Assembly (NCBI GenBank): GCA_050743385.1
Contig: JBOGFJ010000246.1
Coordinates: 1-16,816, forward strand
Direction: 5' to 3'
DNA length: 16,816 nucleotides
Origin: JACDBD01 sp050743385
GTDB taxonomy: Bacteria; Actinomycetota; Acidimicrobiia; IMCC26256; JACDBD01
Numbering within the stretch: position 1 is the first letter of the stretch; every line of letters starts with the position of its first letter. The translations under genes were made by a program, and so were the position numbers. The notes below the pieces were generated by a model. That model worked only from the letters and a program-made list of their open reading frames with translations. It did no database searches and was not told where the DNA came from. This document shows positions 1 through 6,848 of this stretch, one piece after another.

Positions 1-121
1 GCCAGATGCGGTCGCGGTACTCGGCGGGCGCGTGGTCGAGCATCTTCGTCGGGTGCTCGAGCACGTGACCGTCGGCGTCGATGAACTGCAGATCGACGGT
101 GGGCGAGTCGGTGACGGCCAT
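1..121 (-). CDS. Amidohydrolase family 2 protein, N-terminal fragment (runs off window)
   Basis: Only the first 40 codons are in the window, read leftward from an ATG at 121-119. They include FIDADGHVLEHPTKML followed by a Tyr-Arg-Asp-Arg stretch. The D-x-H-V-x-E pattern near the N-terminus is the first metal-site strand of the amidohydrolase-2 (PF04909) family, and the gene at 10519-11712 has the same pattern (DDHVVEP). The start is supported by a strong Shine-Dalgarno (AGGAGGG, complement of 128-134) about 7 nt upstream. The product would be a cytosolic TIM-barrel metal-dependent hydrolase or decarboxylase; the substrate cannot be inferred. It is divergent from the coiled-coil gene at 222. 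Confidence 0.72.
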   Translation of the reverse strand, partial: MAVTDSPTVDLQFIDADGHVLEHPTKMLDHAPAEYRDRIW

Positions 122-170
122 GCGGAACCCTCCTGTCCACGAGCCACTCCGGCGCGGTCACGGTACTCTG

Positions 171-200
171 ACTGCCCGCGGCTGCCCGCGGCTGCCTGCG
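171..200. repeat. Three tandem 10-bp repeats in the divergent intergenic region
   Basis: Positions 171-180, 181-190 and 191-200 are three consecutive copies of a 10-mer with consensus GCTGCCCGCG; the first and third copies differ by one base each. They lie between the divergent starts at 121 and 222. A TAnnnT hexamer (TACTCT, 164-169) just before them could be a -10 for the plus-strand gene, which would put the repeats in its 5' leader. No matching -35 was seen, so the promoter is only a suggestion. The rest of the 100-bp gap shows nothing else recognisable. Confidence 0.6.
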
Positions 201-221
201 GGACCGAGGAAGGGGTCGGCC

Positions 222-611
222 ATGGCGATCCAGGACGAGTACCGCGAGAAGGCGAAGGAAGCCCTCGACAAGCTGCAGACGCAACTCGACGAGCTGCGGG
301 TGCAGGCCGACCTCGCCCAGGCCGAGGCGCGTGACCGGCTCGAGAACGCGGTCGACGCCCTCCGCGCCCGTCAGCGCGAGGCCCGCGCCCGACTCGACGA
401 CGCCACCAAGGCCGGTGGTGACGCGTGGAAATCGGCCGCCGGCCAGATCGAGGACAGCGTCGACAATCTCGGCGACGCCTTCTCCAAGCTCGCCGACGAG
501 GTGACCACCGCGGTGGGGGCCGCCGGCGAGGCGTCGAAGAAGGGCTACACCACGTTCCTCAACGAGTGGAAGAAGGCGCGGGCCGAGCGCAAAGCGCTGC
601 TCGACCAGTAG
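222..611 (+). CDS. Small coiled-coil protein of unknown function
   Basis: 129 residues, highly charged and almost entirely helical. Residues about 6-70 are rich in Glu, Lys, Arg, Ala and Leu in heptad-like spacing (for example EALDKLQTQLDELRVQADL), so a coiled coil is likely. A second amphipathic part with alternating Asp/Glu and Ala/Val follows (about 75-110), and a basic tail ends in KKARAERKALLDQ. No signal peptide or membrane segment is visible. The ATG at 222 is preferred over the in-frame upstream start at 81 because GAGGAAGGGG (206-215) sits right in front of it and the upstream codons fall in the repeat region. Its stop is 11 nt before the methyltransferase start, so the two are probably co-transcribed. 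It resembles apolipoprotein-like helical proteins in composition only; no function is assigned. Confidence 0.8.
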   Translation: MAIQDEYREKAKEALDKLQTQLDELRVQADLAQAEARDRLENAVDALRARQREARARLDDATKAGGDAWKSAAGQIEDSVDNLGDAFSKLADEVTTAVGAAGEASKKGYTTFLNEWKKARAERKALLDQ

Positions 612-622
612 CGCGTCCGACC

Positions 623-1354
623 GTGGCGAGCAGGCACGAGGCGCACAACCGCGCGTTCTGGGACGCCGACGCCGACGACTACCAGCACGCCCACGGCAAG
701 CAGCTCGGATCGGAGCGCGCGCCCGCGTGGGGCGCGTGGGACGTTCCCGAGGCCGAGCTCGGCGTGCTCGGAGACGTGTCCGGCCTCGACGTGCTCGAGC
801 TCGGGTGTGGCGCGGCGCAATGGTCGATCCGGCTGCGCGCGGCCGGTGCGCACATGACCGGGCTCGACCTGTCGATCAACCAGCTCCGCCATGCCCACGG
901 GGCGGTCCCGCTCGTGCTCAGCAGCGGCGAGACCACGCCGTTCGCGAACGCCTCGTTCGACGTCGTGTTCTGCGACCACGGCGCGATGAGCTTCTGCGAG
1001 CCTCGGATCATCGTGCCCGAGGTGGCGCGGCTGTTGCGTCCCGGCGGGCTCCTGGCGTTCAACATCTCGAGCTTCCTCAAGTGGCTCACCGACAAGGAGG
1101 ACGGCTCGACGAAGAAACTGCGGCGCGACTGGTTCGGAGAGCACTACATCGCCTGGCCCGACGGCGTCGCCGAGTTCCAGCTCCCCTACGGCGAGTGGCT
1201 CGCGCTGTTTCGCGAGCACGGGTTCGAGGTCGAGGCGCTCATTCACCTCCGCCCGCCGACGGGTGCGAAGACCACGTACACGGAGTTCGTCGACTACGAA
1301 TGGGCCCGCCGCTGGCCCGCCGAAGAGATCTGGAAGGTACGCAAGTTCGGATAG
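623..1354 (+). CDS. Class I SAM-dependent methyltransferase
   Basis: 243 residues from a GTG at 623. The Rossmann methyltransferase motifs are in order: motif I VLELGCGAAQ (about 57-66), the acidic end of strand 2 in GLDLS (80-84), motif II FDVVFCDHGAM (112-122), and LLRPGGLLAFN (about 137-147). This matches the Methyltransf_11/UbiE-like fold, which moves a methyl group from S-adenosylmethionine to a small molecule; the acceptor is unknown. The C-terminal half (YGEWLALFREHGFEVEALIHL) is the usual lid and last strands. The frame is open further upstream, but those codons overlap the coiled-coil gene in another frame. The GTG 11 nt after the preceding stop is the simplest start, although it has no clear Shine-Dalgarno. 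Confidence 0.87.
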   Translation: MASRHEAHNRAFWDADADDYQHAHGKQLGSERAPAWGAWDVPEAELGVLGDVSGLDVLELGCGAAQWSIRLRAAGAHMTGLDLSINQLRHAHGAVPLVLSSGETTPFANASFDVVFCDHGAMSFCEPRIIVPEVARLLRPGGLLAFNISSFLKWLTDKEDGSTKKLRRDWFGEHYIAWPDGVAEFQLPYGEWLALFREHGFEVEALIHLRPPTGAKTTYTEFVDYEWARRWPAEEIWKVRKFG

Positions 1355-1362
1355 CTGGCCGG

Positions 1363-1564
1363 TCATTCGTACTGGAGTGCCTCGAGGACTTCGAGACGGC
1401 TGGTCCGCCAGGTGCAACAACGTCGACTTACCCGCGCCACTGGGACCCACGATCGCGACGAACTCACCCGCTTCGACCTCGAGCGTCACCGCAGACAGCG
1501 CCACCACTCCCTCTCGCCCGCGAGCGAACCGCTTCGAGACGTTCTGGAGCCGAAGAGCGGTCAT
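1363..1564 (-). pseudogene. Deletion scar: 5' end of LolD-like ABC ATPase joined to 3' end of FtsX-like permease
   Basis: Reading leftward from ATG 1564-1562, about 50 codons are a normal start of a LolD/MacB-type ABC ATPase: MTALRLQNVSKRF, then VVALSAVTLEVEAGEFVAIV and a perfect Walker A (GPSGAGKSTLLH). Similarity stops straight after Walker A near 1410, with no Q-loop, signature or Walker B. From there to 1363, a different frame reads TWRTSRLEVLEALQYE-stop, which looks like the C-terminus of an FtsX-like ABC permease (the family commonly ends in a PAxRAARxxxxEALxYE-type tail). ATPase and permease genes of this kind are usually adjacent in that order, so the simplest reading is one deletion that removed most of both. 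The bases CTGGCGG (complement of 1405-1411) fit both sides and could be the junction microhomology. An assembly misjoin is an alternative. Together with the 103-bp gap to the ligase, this fills 1355-1667. Confidence 0.7.
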
Positions 1565-1667
1565 CCCTGCTCTGCCTGCGGTTGCCGCGCCGGGACCCGC
1601 TGACGGTAGCCGGAGATCGCACAAACCGTACAAACGCCGCCGGGCGGGCGAGTCTCCGAGGGCGCGG

Positions 1668-1823
1668 CTACCGGCGGTCGAAGGTGAAGCCGGCCGCTTC
1701 GCGGTCCCAGGTGGAGGACGTGACGCCGTCGTCGCGCAGTTGGTACTTCAGTACCCGGCCGACGGGGTTGCGGGGCAGGTCGTCGCGCACCTCGACGTAG
1801 CGCGGCACCGCGAAGTACGGCAG
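1668..1823 (-). pseudogene. Severed C-terminal tail of the acyl-CoA ligase, beyond an amber codon
   Basis: In the same frame as the upstream ligase, after the TAG at 1826-1824, 51 more codons continue uninterrupted to a natural stop at 1670-1668. They read LPYFAVPRYVEVRDD, then LPRNPVGRVLKYQLRDD. This is the conserved end of the C-terminal subdomain of AMP-forming acyl-CoA ligases, including the A10-like region with its lysine-containing GRVLK. The tail has no good start codon or Shine-Dalgarno of its own, so it is unlikely to be made separately. It is evidence that the upstream stop is recent or is a sequence error. Confidence 0.85.
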
Positions 1824-3272
1824 CTAGTCGACCGACCACGCGCACAGCTCCTGCTCCGTCACCGCGGCGTCCTCCTGGAGCACGACCGTGACCTTGACCT
1901 CGTCCTCGCCGACGTCGCTGGGCACCGAGTGCACCGCAACGTCCTTGACCGCAGGGTGACCGTGAAAGACGCGCTCCATCTCGAAGCTCGAGATGTTCTC
2001 GCCCCGGCGGCGCAGGTAGTCCTTCTTGCGGTCGACGAAGAACAGGAACCCGGCGGCATCCACGCGGGCGAGGTCGCCGGTGTGGAACCACAGGTTTCGC
2101 AGAACGCCGAGTGTCTCCTCGGGGCGGCGCCAGTAACCCGCGAACATGAGGTTGGGGCGCTGGGGCCGGCAGACGATCTCGCCGATCTCTCCGACCGGCA
2201 CCTCGGCGTCGTCGTCGTCGACGAGGCGGACCTCGAAGTCGTGTTCGTTGATCTTCCCCGCGGCGCCGGCCGTGTTCTCCTCGCCCGCCGGGAGCATCGA
2301 CAGCAGCGACGCCTCAGTGAGCCCGTACCCGGCGCTGAACGTCGTGCACCCGAAGCGCTCCCGCCAGATGCGATCGATGTCGGGCGGCATCGGCGCAGCG
2401 GCGCAGAGCCGCAGCCGATGGCCCGACTGGTCGGGGTGGTCGTCGGCGTCGGCGATGAGGATGGCGAGCGACCCGAGCATCGAGACGATCGTGGCGCCGG
2501 TCCGCTTGACCTCGGGCCAGAAGCGCGAGACGGAGAACCGCCGGGCGATGCTCGACGACCCACCGACCACGAGACTGCCGACCACGCACACGGAGATCGC
2601 GTTGAAGTGGAACAGCGGTAGTGGTGTGAGCACGACATCGTCGGGGCGGCGCTGCCACGCCCGCACGATCTGGTCGGCGAGGGCGACGATGTAGTTGTGC
2701 GGCAGCATGCACCCCTTCGACGCGCCCGTCGTGCCCGCGGTGTAGATGAAGCACGCGAGGTCGGACGGCTTCACGCCCGCATCGGGTGGCGCGGTGTCCG
2801 GCGCGCCCGCGAGCATGCGGTCCCAGTCGTGCGTGGTCACGGCGTCGATCACCTCGTCGGGCGGGCCGACGACGATCGCGGCCGCGACCTCGGGCAGTTC
2901 GGCCCCGGCGACCGCGGCCACCCGACCGGCGAAGTCGCCCTGCACGACAACCACCTTGGAGCCCGAGTCGACCAGCTGGTGGCGCAGGAACTCGCCCTTG
3001 TACGCGGTGTTGATCGGCACCGCGATCGCGCCGAGCTTCAGCGTGGCGAAGAACGTGACCACCTGCGCGGCCGAGTTCTCGAGCAGGCTGGCGACCCGGT
3101 CGCCGTGGTCGACGCCGAGGCCGGCGAGGGCGTGGGCGAAACGGTTCGACTCCGCGTCCATGCGGCGGGCGCTGTAACCCTCGCCCTCGAAGTCGAGATA
3201 AGGGCCGTCGGGGTCGCTCGCCAGGCGATCGGCGAGCGCCTCGAGCACGGTCGACTGGCGAGCCTCGCTCAC
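1824..3272 (-). CDS. AMP-forming acyl-CoA ligase (CaiC-like), truncated by an in-frame amber stop
   Basis: 482 residues before the stop; the undamaged protein would be about 534. Adenylate-forming motifs are clear: P-loop YTAGTTGASKG (177-187), GYGLTEAS (315-322), HTGD (397-400), and hinge region DRKKDYLRRRGENIS (414-428). The family activates carboxylic acids to acyl-CoA through an acyl-AMP; sequence style is closest to crotonobetaine/carnitine-CoA ligase-like members, and the actual acid is unknown. The TAG at 1826-1824 replaces one codon (a single change from GAG, AAG or CAG would give it) and removes the last ~51 residues, including the A10-like segment. The truncated product is therefore probably inactive for adenylation. 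The start is GTG 3272, with a -10-like hexamer and palindrome directly before it. It is divergent from the KimA-like gene 62 nt away. Confidence 0.85.
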   Translation of the reverse strand: MSEARQSTVLEALADRLASDPDGPYLDFEGEGYSARRMDAESNRFAHALAGLGVDHGDRVASLLENSAAQVVTFFATLKLGAIAVPINTAYKGEFLRHQLVDSGSKVVVVQGDFAGRVAAVAGAELPEVAAAIVVGPPDEVIDAVTTHDWDRMLAGAPDTAPPDAGVKPSDLACFIYTAGTTGASKGCMLPHNYIVALADQIVRAWQRRPDDVVLTPLPLFHFNAISVCVVGSLVVGGSSSIARRFSVSRFWPEVKRTGATIVSMLGSLAILIADADDHPDQSGHRLRLCAAAPMPPDIDRIWRERFGCTTFSAGYGLTEASLLSMLPAGEENTAGAAGKINEHDFEVRLVDDDDAEVPVGEIGEIVCRPQRPNLMFAGYWRRPEETLGVLRNLWFHTGDLARVDAAGFLFFVDRKKDYLRRRGENISSFEMERVFHGHPAVKDVAVHSVPSDVGEDEVKVTVVLQEDAAVTEQELCAWSVD

Positions 3273-3276
3273 AAAC

Positions 3277-3294
3277 CTGACAGTAGCGTCAGAT
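3277..3294. promoter_or_regulatory. Candidate operator palindrome and leaderless promoter of the acyl-CoA ligase
   Basis: CTGACA (3277-3282) and CGTCAG (3287-3292) form an imperfect inverted repeat with AT following at 3293-3294. It resembles the stronger palindrome at 11756-11774, but the half-site spacing is one base longer. On the minus strand the overlapping hexamer TACTGT (3285-3280) fits the actinobacterial TAnnnT -10 and ends 7 nt before the GTG at 3272. No Shine-Dalgarno is present, so transcription could begin at the start codon (leaderless). A TetR-type repressor bound here would cover the -10. No -35 is recognisable. The function is inferred from sequence shape only. Confidence 0.45.
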
Positions 3295-3334
3295 CCATGC
3301 CGCGCGACGGCCGCGTCCGTACGCTTCCGAGGAC

Positions 3335-5200
3335 ATGGCGTCGTCGCTGAAGCGCCTCCTCGTGGGGCGCCCGCTCCCCACGACGGCCGAGACCTCCCAG
3401 CGCCTGGTGAAGCTGGTGGCGCTGGCGGTGTTCTCCTCCGACGCCATCTCCTCCACCGCGTACGCGACCGAGGAGATCCTCGCGGTCCTCATCCCCGACG
3501 CCGGGCTCCGCGACGCAATCGACACGCTGATCCCGATCTCGCTCGTGGTGGTCGTGCTCCTCGCGCTGGTCGTGTTCAGCTACCACCAGACGATCCGCGC
3601 CTATCCCAGCGGCGGCGGGTCGTACCTCGTGTCGCGCGAGAACCTGGGTACGAACGCGTCGCTCGTGGCGGGTGGCGCCCTCATGGTCGACTACACGCTG
3701 ACGGTGGCGGTGTCGGTGTCGGCAGGGGTCGCCGCGGTCACGTCGGCATACCCGGAGCTCACGCGTCATCGGGTGTGGCTCTGCCTCGGCGTGGTCGCGG
3801 TCCTCACCGTCGGCAACCTGCGGGGATTGCAGACCGCGGGGCGCTGGTTCGCGCTCCCGACCTACCTCTACATCCTCTCGCTGGGCGCGCTCATCGTCCT
3901 CGGGCTCGTCCGCTCGTTCACCGGCGACCTCGACGCGCTGCCGACGAACGAAGCCAGGGTGCGCGACTTCACCGGCACGATGATGCTCGCCGGCCTGACG
4001 CCGTTCCTCCTGATGCGGGCGTTCTCGTCCGGCGCCGTGGCGCTGACCGGTGTCGAGGCGATCAGCAACGGCGTGCCCGCGTTCCGCAAGCCGGAGCCGC
4101 GCAACGCCGCCATCACGCTCACGTGGATGGCGACCATCCTCGGCAGCGCATTCTTCCTGCTGGCCGTGCTCGTCCACCGGCTCAACCCGACGCCGTTCGA
4201 TCCGTCGAGCCCGCGGTACGAGACGCTGCTCTCGATCCTCGGGGAGCACGTGTTCGGCGGCAAGAACGGCGCCTACCTCGTGCTCCAGGCGTCGACGGCG
4301 CTGATCCTCGCCCTCGCCGCCAACACCGCCTTCGCGGACTTCCCCCGGTTGTCGTCGTTCATCGCCCGCGACGGGTTCCTGCCGCGCCAGTTCACGGCGC
4401 GGGGCGACCGGCTGGTGTTCTCGAACGGCATCTTCGCCCTCGCCGCTACCGCCGGCGTCCTGCTGATCGTGTTCCGGGGAGTGACCAACGCTCTCATCCC
4501 GTTGTATGCGGTGGGCGTGTTCACCGCATTCACGCTCTCGCAGGCGGGCATGGTGCGCCACCACCGCCGGCTGCGGGAGCGCGGGTGGCGACGTGGGCTG
4601 ATCGTGAACGCCATCGGCGCGGTCGCAACCTTCGTCGTGCTCGTCGACGTCGTCGTCGCCAAGTTCCTCATCGGGGCGTGGATCCCCGTCGTGCTGATCC
4701 CGCTGCTCGTGCTCGCCTTCCACGGTCTTCGCCGCCATTACCGGCAGGTCGAGGACTCCGTGAGCATCCCGCCCGGCTGGACCGCCGCCGCCGTGCACCA
4801 CCGGGCGGTCGTCGTGGTCGTCGCCGTCGACAGGGGCGTGCTCGAGGCGCTCGCCTACGCCCGCGCGCTCGCACCCGACCGGCTCGTCGCCGTGGCGGTA
4901 CCGCTCGACGCCGACCAGCGCGCCGACCTGGAACGCGAGTGGCACCGGGCCGATCCGGGGCTGGCGCTCACCGTGCTCGACTCGCCCTACCGGCACTTCG
5001 CCGATCCCGTCCTCGCCTATCTCGATCAGCTCGACGCCGCCCACGACGGCGCGGTGACCTCGGTGGTGCTCCCCGAGTTCGCCGCCGACCACCCGTGGGA
5101 GTCGGGGCTGCACAACCAGGTGCTGGTCCTCCTCGCCGGCGAGCTCCGTCGTCGCCCGCGCACCGCGGTGGTCACGTACCCGTACCGCGCGGTCGACTAG
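3335..5200 (+). CDS. KimA/YdaO-like APC-superfamily potassium transporter
   Basis: 621 residues, close to the ~607 of Bacillus KimA. The N-terminus has the family pattern KRLLVGRPLPT, then LVKLVALAVFSSDAISSTAY at the first helix. About twelve hydrophobic helices follow to residue ~475. The cytosolic C-terminal domain (about 485-621) carries VLEALAYARALAPDRLVAVA, LDSPYRHF, VVLPEF and LHNQVLVLL, all characteristic of the KimA/YdaO C-terminal region. KimA is a proton-coupled K+ importer of the KUP group, controlled in Firmicutes by c-di-AMP; whether this protein uses the same ion or signal is inference. ATG 3335 follows GAGGAC closely, and a TACGCT hexamer lies at 3320-3325. It is convergent with the MFS gene, overlapping by 4 nt at CTAG. 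Many genome annotations would call it simply an APC family permease. Confidence 0.85.
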   Translation: MASSLKRLLVGRPLPTTAETSQRLVKLVALAVFSSDAISSTAYATEEILAVLIPDAGLRDAIDTLIPISLVVVVLLALVVFSYHQTIRAYPSGGGSYLVSRENLGTNASLVAGGALMVDYTLTVAVSVSAGVAAVTSAYPELTRHRVWLCLGVVAVLTVGNLRGLQTAGRWFALPTYLYILSLGALIVLGLVRSFTGDLDALPTNEARVRDFTGTMMLAGLTPFLLMRAFSSGAVALTGVEAISNGVPAFRKPEPRNAAITLTWMATILGSAFFLLAVLVHRLNPTPFDPSSPRYETLLSILGEHVFGGKNGAYLVLQASTALILALAANTAFADFPRLSSFIARDGFLPRQFTARGDRLVFSNGIFALAATAGVLLIVFRGVTNALIPLYAVGVFTAFTLSQAGMVRHHRRLRERGWRRGLIVNAIGAVATFVVLVDVVVAKFLIGAWIPVVLIPLLVLAFHGLRRHYRQVEDSVSIPPGWTAAAVHHRAVVVVVAVDRGVLEALAYARALAPDRLVAVAVPLDADQRADLEREWHRADPGLALTVLDSPYRHFADPVLAYLDQLDAAHDGAVTSVVLPEFAADHPWESGLHNQVLVLLAGELRRRPRTAVVTYPYRAVD

Positions 5201-6834
5201 GAGCTCCCGTCCGGCGTCGGCTTCCGCGTGACCGACGGGCCTTCGCCGGTCGTCACCCACGACCAGCGGGAGCGACGGCTGAAGATGCGCGAACGCAACG
5301 GACGGTCGTCGCGCCGGACCAGGCGGAAGCAGACCAGCGCGCCGATGAGCGCGAGCACGCCGGCGACGACGAACACGAGCTGGTACGCCTCGACGTGCGC
5401 GAGCTTGAACTCGGCCAGCACGTCGCGGATGAAGGGCGGTACGTCGACATGCCCGAGGCCCTCCTGCTCGGCCCGCATCACGAACTCCCGCCCGCGATCG
5501 AACTCCTCGCCGGAGATCGTGATGCCCTCCGACCCGACGAGACTGACGAACCGGTTCCAGTAGAAGACGTGGAACAGCATGGCGAGCAAGGCGATGCCGA
5601 TGGCGCCCCCGAACTGCTCCGACGTGTCGATGACGCCGGACGCCTGGCCCCGGTCGTCTTCGGGCACGGCGTTGATGCCCGTCGGGTCGTTGACCGTGAG
5701 CACGATCCCGAGGGCGATGCCCTGGAGCACGAGGCCGGGGACGAGCGCGACGAGGGACTCGTGTGAGAACCCGATCGCGAGCGCGAAGCTCGAAGCCGCC
5801 AGGAGCAGGAAGCCGACGGTCAGTGGCCCGCGACCGCCGGTCCGGTCGAACCAGCGCCCCGCGAGCGGCGCGACGATGATGATCGGGACGGTCGCGGGGA
5901 TGAGGGCGAGCCCGGCCGCGGCGGGGCTGAGGCCGATCACCAGAAGGAGGAAGTACGGGAGGAGGAACGCCGACCCGAGCTCGACCATGCCGGCGAGGAA
6001 CTGGCTGATGTTGGCAGCCGAGAAGTTGGCGTGCCGGAACAGCGACAGCTTCATGAGCGGGTCGGGGCGGCGTTCGATCCGGACGAACACCACCAGTCCG
6101 GCGACGCCGACCATGATGGCGCCCAGCGTCGCGGGCGAGGTCCAGCCCCATGCCTGCCCCTGCCCGAGGCCGAGGGTGAGACCGCCGATCCCGACGGCGA
6201 ACGCGACGACGCCCCGTACGTCGATGCCGCCACGCGGGCCCGGCGCGGGGTCGCCGGCGGGCGCGTTCCCGAGCGTGAGCACCACGAGGATCAGTGCGAG
6301 GGGCACGTTCACCAGGAACACGGCGCGCCAGTCGACGTACTGCGTGAGCATGCCGCCGACGATCGGACCGACCGCGGCGAAGAAGGCCGACGCGCCCGCC
6401 ATGAGCCCCAGGGCGCGCCCGCGGTCCTGCTCGGGGAAGGTGAGGCTGATGATCGCCATCGTCGTCGGCATCATCAGTGCCGCGCCCATGCCCTGGGCCG
6501 CGCGCACCGTGATGAGCCACGGCATGTTCTGCGCCGCGCCCGCGAGCGCCGACGACACGGTGAAGCCGATCGCCCCGATGAGGAACACGCGCCGGAGCCC
6601 GAACATGTCGCCGAGGCGTCCGCCGAACACCATGAGGCCGGCGAGCGGCAGCACGTTGGCGACGAGGATCCATTGACCGGCTTCGAGCGATCCGCCCAAC
6701 CCGTCGACGACGCGCGGGATCGCGATCGGCACCGCCGTCTGGTCGACGAGGATCATGCTGTTCGCCAGCGTCATGGCGACGAGCGTGAGCCACCGCGCCC
6801 GTGCCGTGGTGATGACGGCGGTCGACGACTGCAT
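5197..6834 (-). CDS. MFS drug/solute exporter, DHA2 (EmrB/QacA-like, 14 TM)
   Basis: 545 residues with fourteen plausible hydrophobic helices. The MFS motif A between helices 2 and 3 is GGRLGDMFGLRRVF, the first helix has the DHA2-type NSMILVDQTAVPIA, and motif C-like GPIVGGML lies in helix 5. An extra-membrane insertion of about 60 residues (around 415-475) precedes the last helix, and the C-terminal ~40 residues are a basic cytosolic tail. The family exports drugs or metabolites using the proton gradient. It is the last gene of the five-gene unit, 14 nt after the carboxyltransferase stop. It may therefore export a pathway product or toxic intermediate; substrate unknown. The start is ATG 6834; the Shine-Dalgarno is weak (GGATCGGC). 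Its stop shares CTAG with the convergent KimA-like gene. Confidence 0.9.
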   Translation of the reverse strand: MQSSTAVITTARARWLTLVAMTLANSMILVDQTAVPIAIPRVVDGLGGSLEAGQWILVANVLPLAGLMVFGGRLGDMFGLRRVFLIGAIGFTVSSALAGAAQNMPWLITVRAAQGMGAALMMPTTMAIISLTFPEQDRGRALGLMAGASAFFAAVGPIVGGMLTQYVDWRAVFLVNVPLALILVVLTLGNAPAGDPAPGPRGGIDVRGVVAFAVGIGGLTLGLGQGQAWGWTSPATLGAIMVGVAGLVVFVRIERRPDPLMKLSLFRHANFSAANISQFLAGMVELGSAFLLPYFLLLVIGLSPAAAGLALIPATVPIIIVAPLAGRWFDRTGGRGPLTVGFLLLAASSFALAIGFSHESLVALVPGLVLQGIALGIVLTVNDPTGINAVPEDDRGQASGVIDTSEQFGGAIGIALLAMLFHVFYWNRFVSLVGSEGITISGEEFDRGREFVMRAEQEGLGHVDVPPFIRDVLAEFKLAHVEAYQLVFVVAGVLALIGALVCFRLVRRDDRPLRSRIFSRRSRWSWVTTGEGPSVTRKPTPDGSS

Positions 6835-6848
6835 GCCGATCCGTCAGG

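Noticed and set aside
1561..1633. Longer N-terminus for the ABC ATPase remnant (start at 1633)
   Set aside because: The extra residues do not resemble any ABC ATPase; MTALRLQNVSKRF at 1564 is the usual family start.
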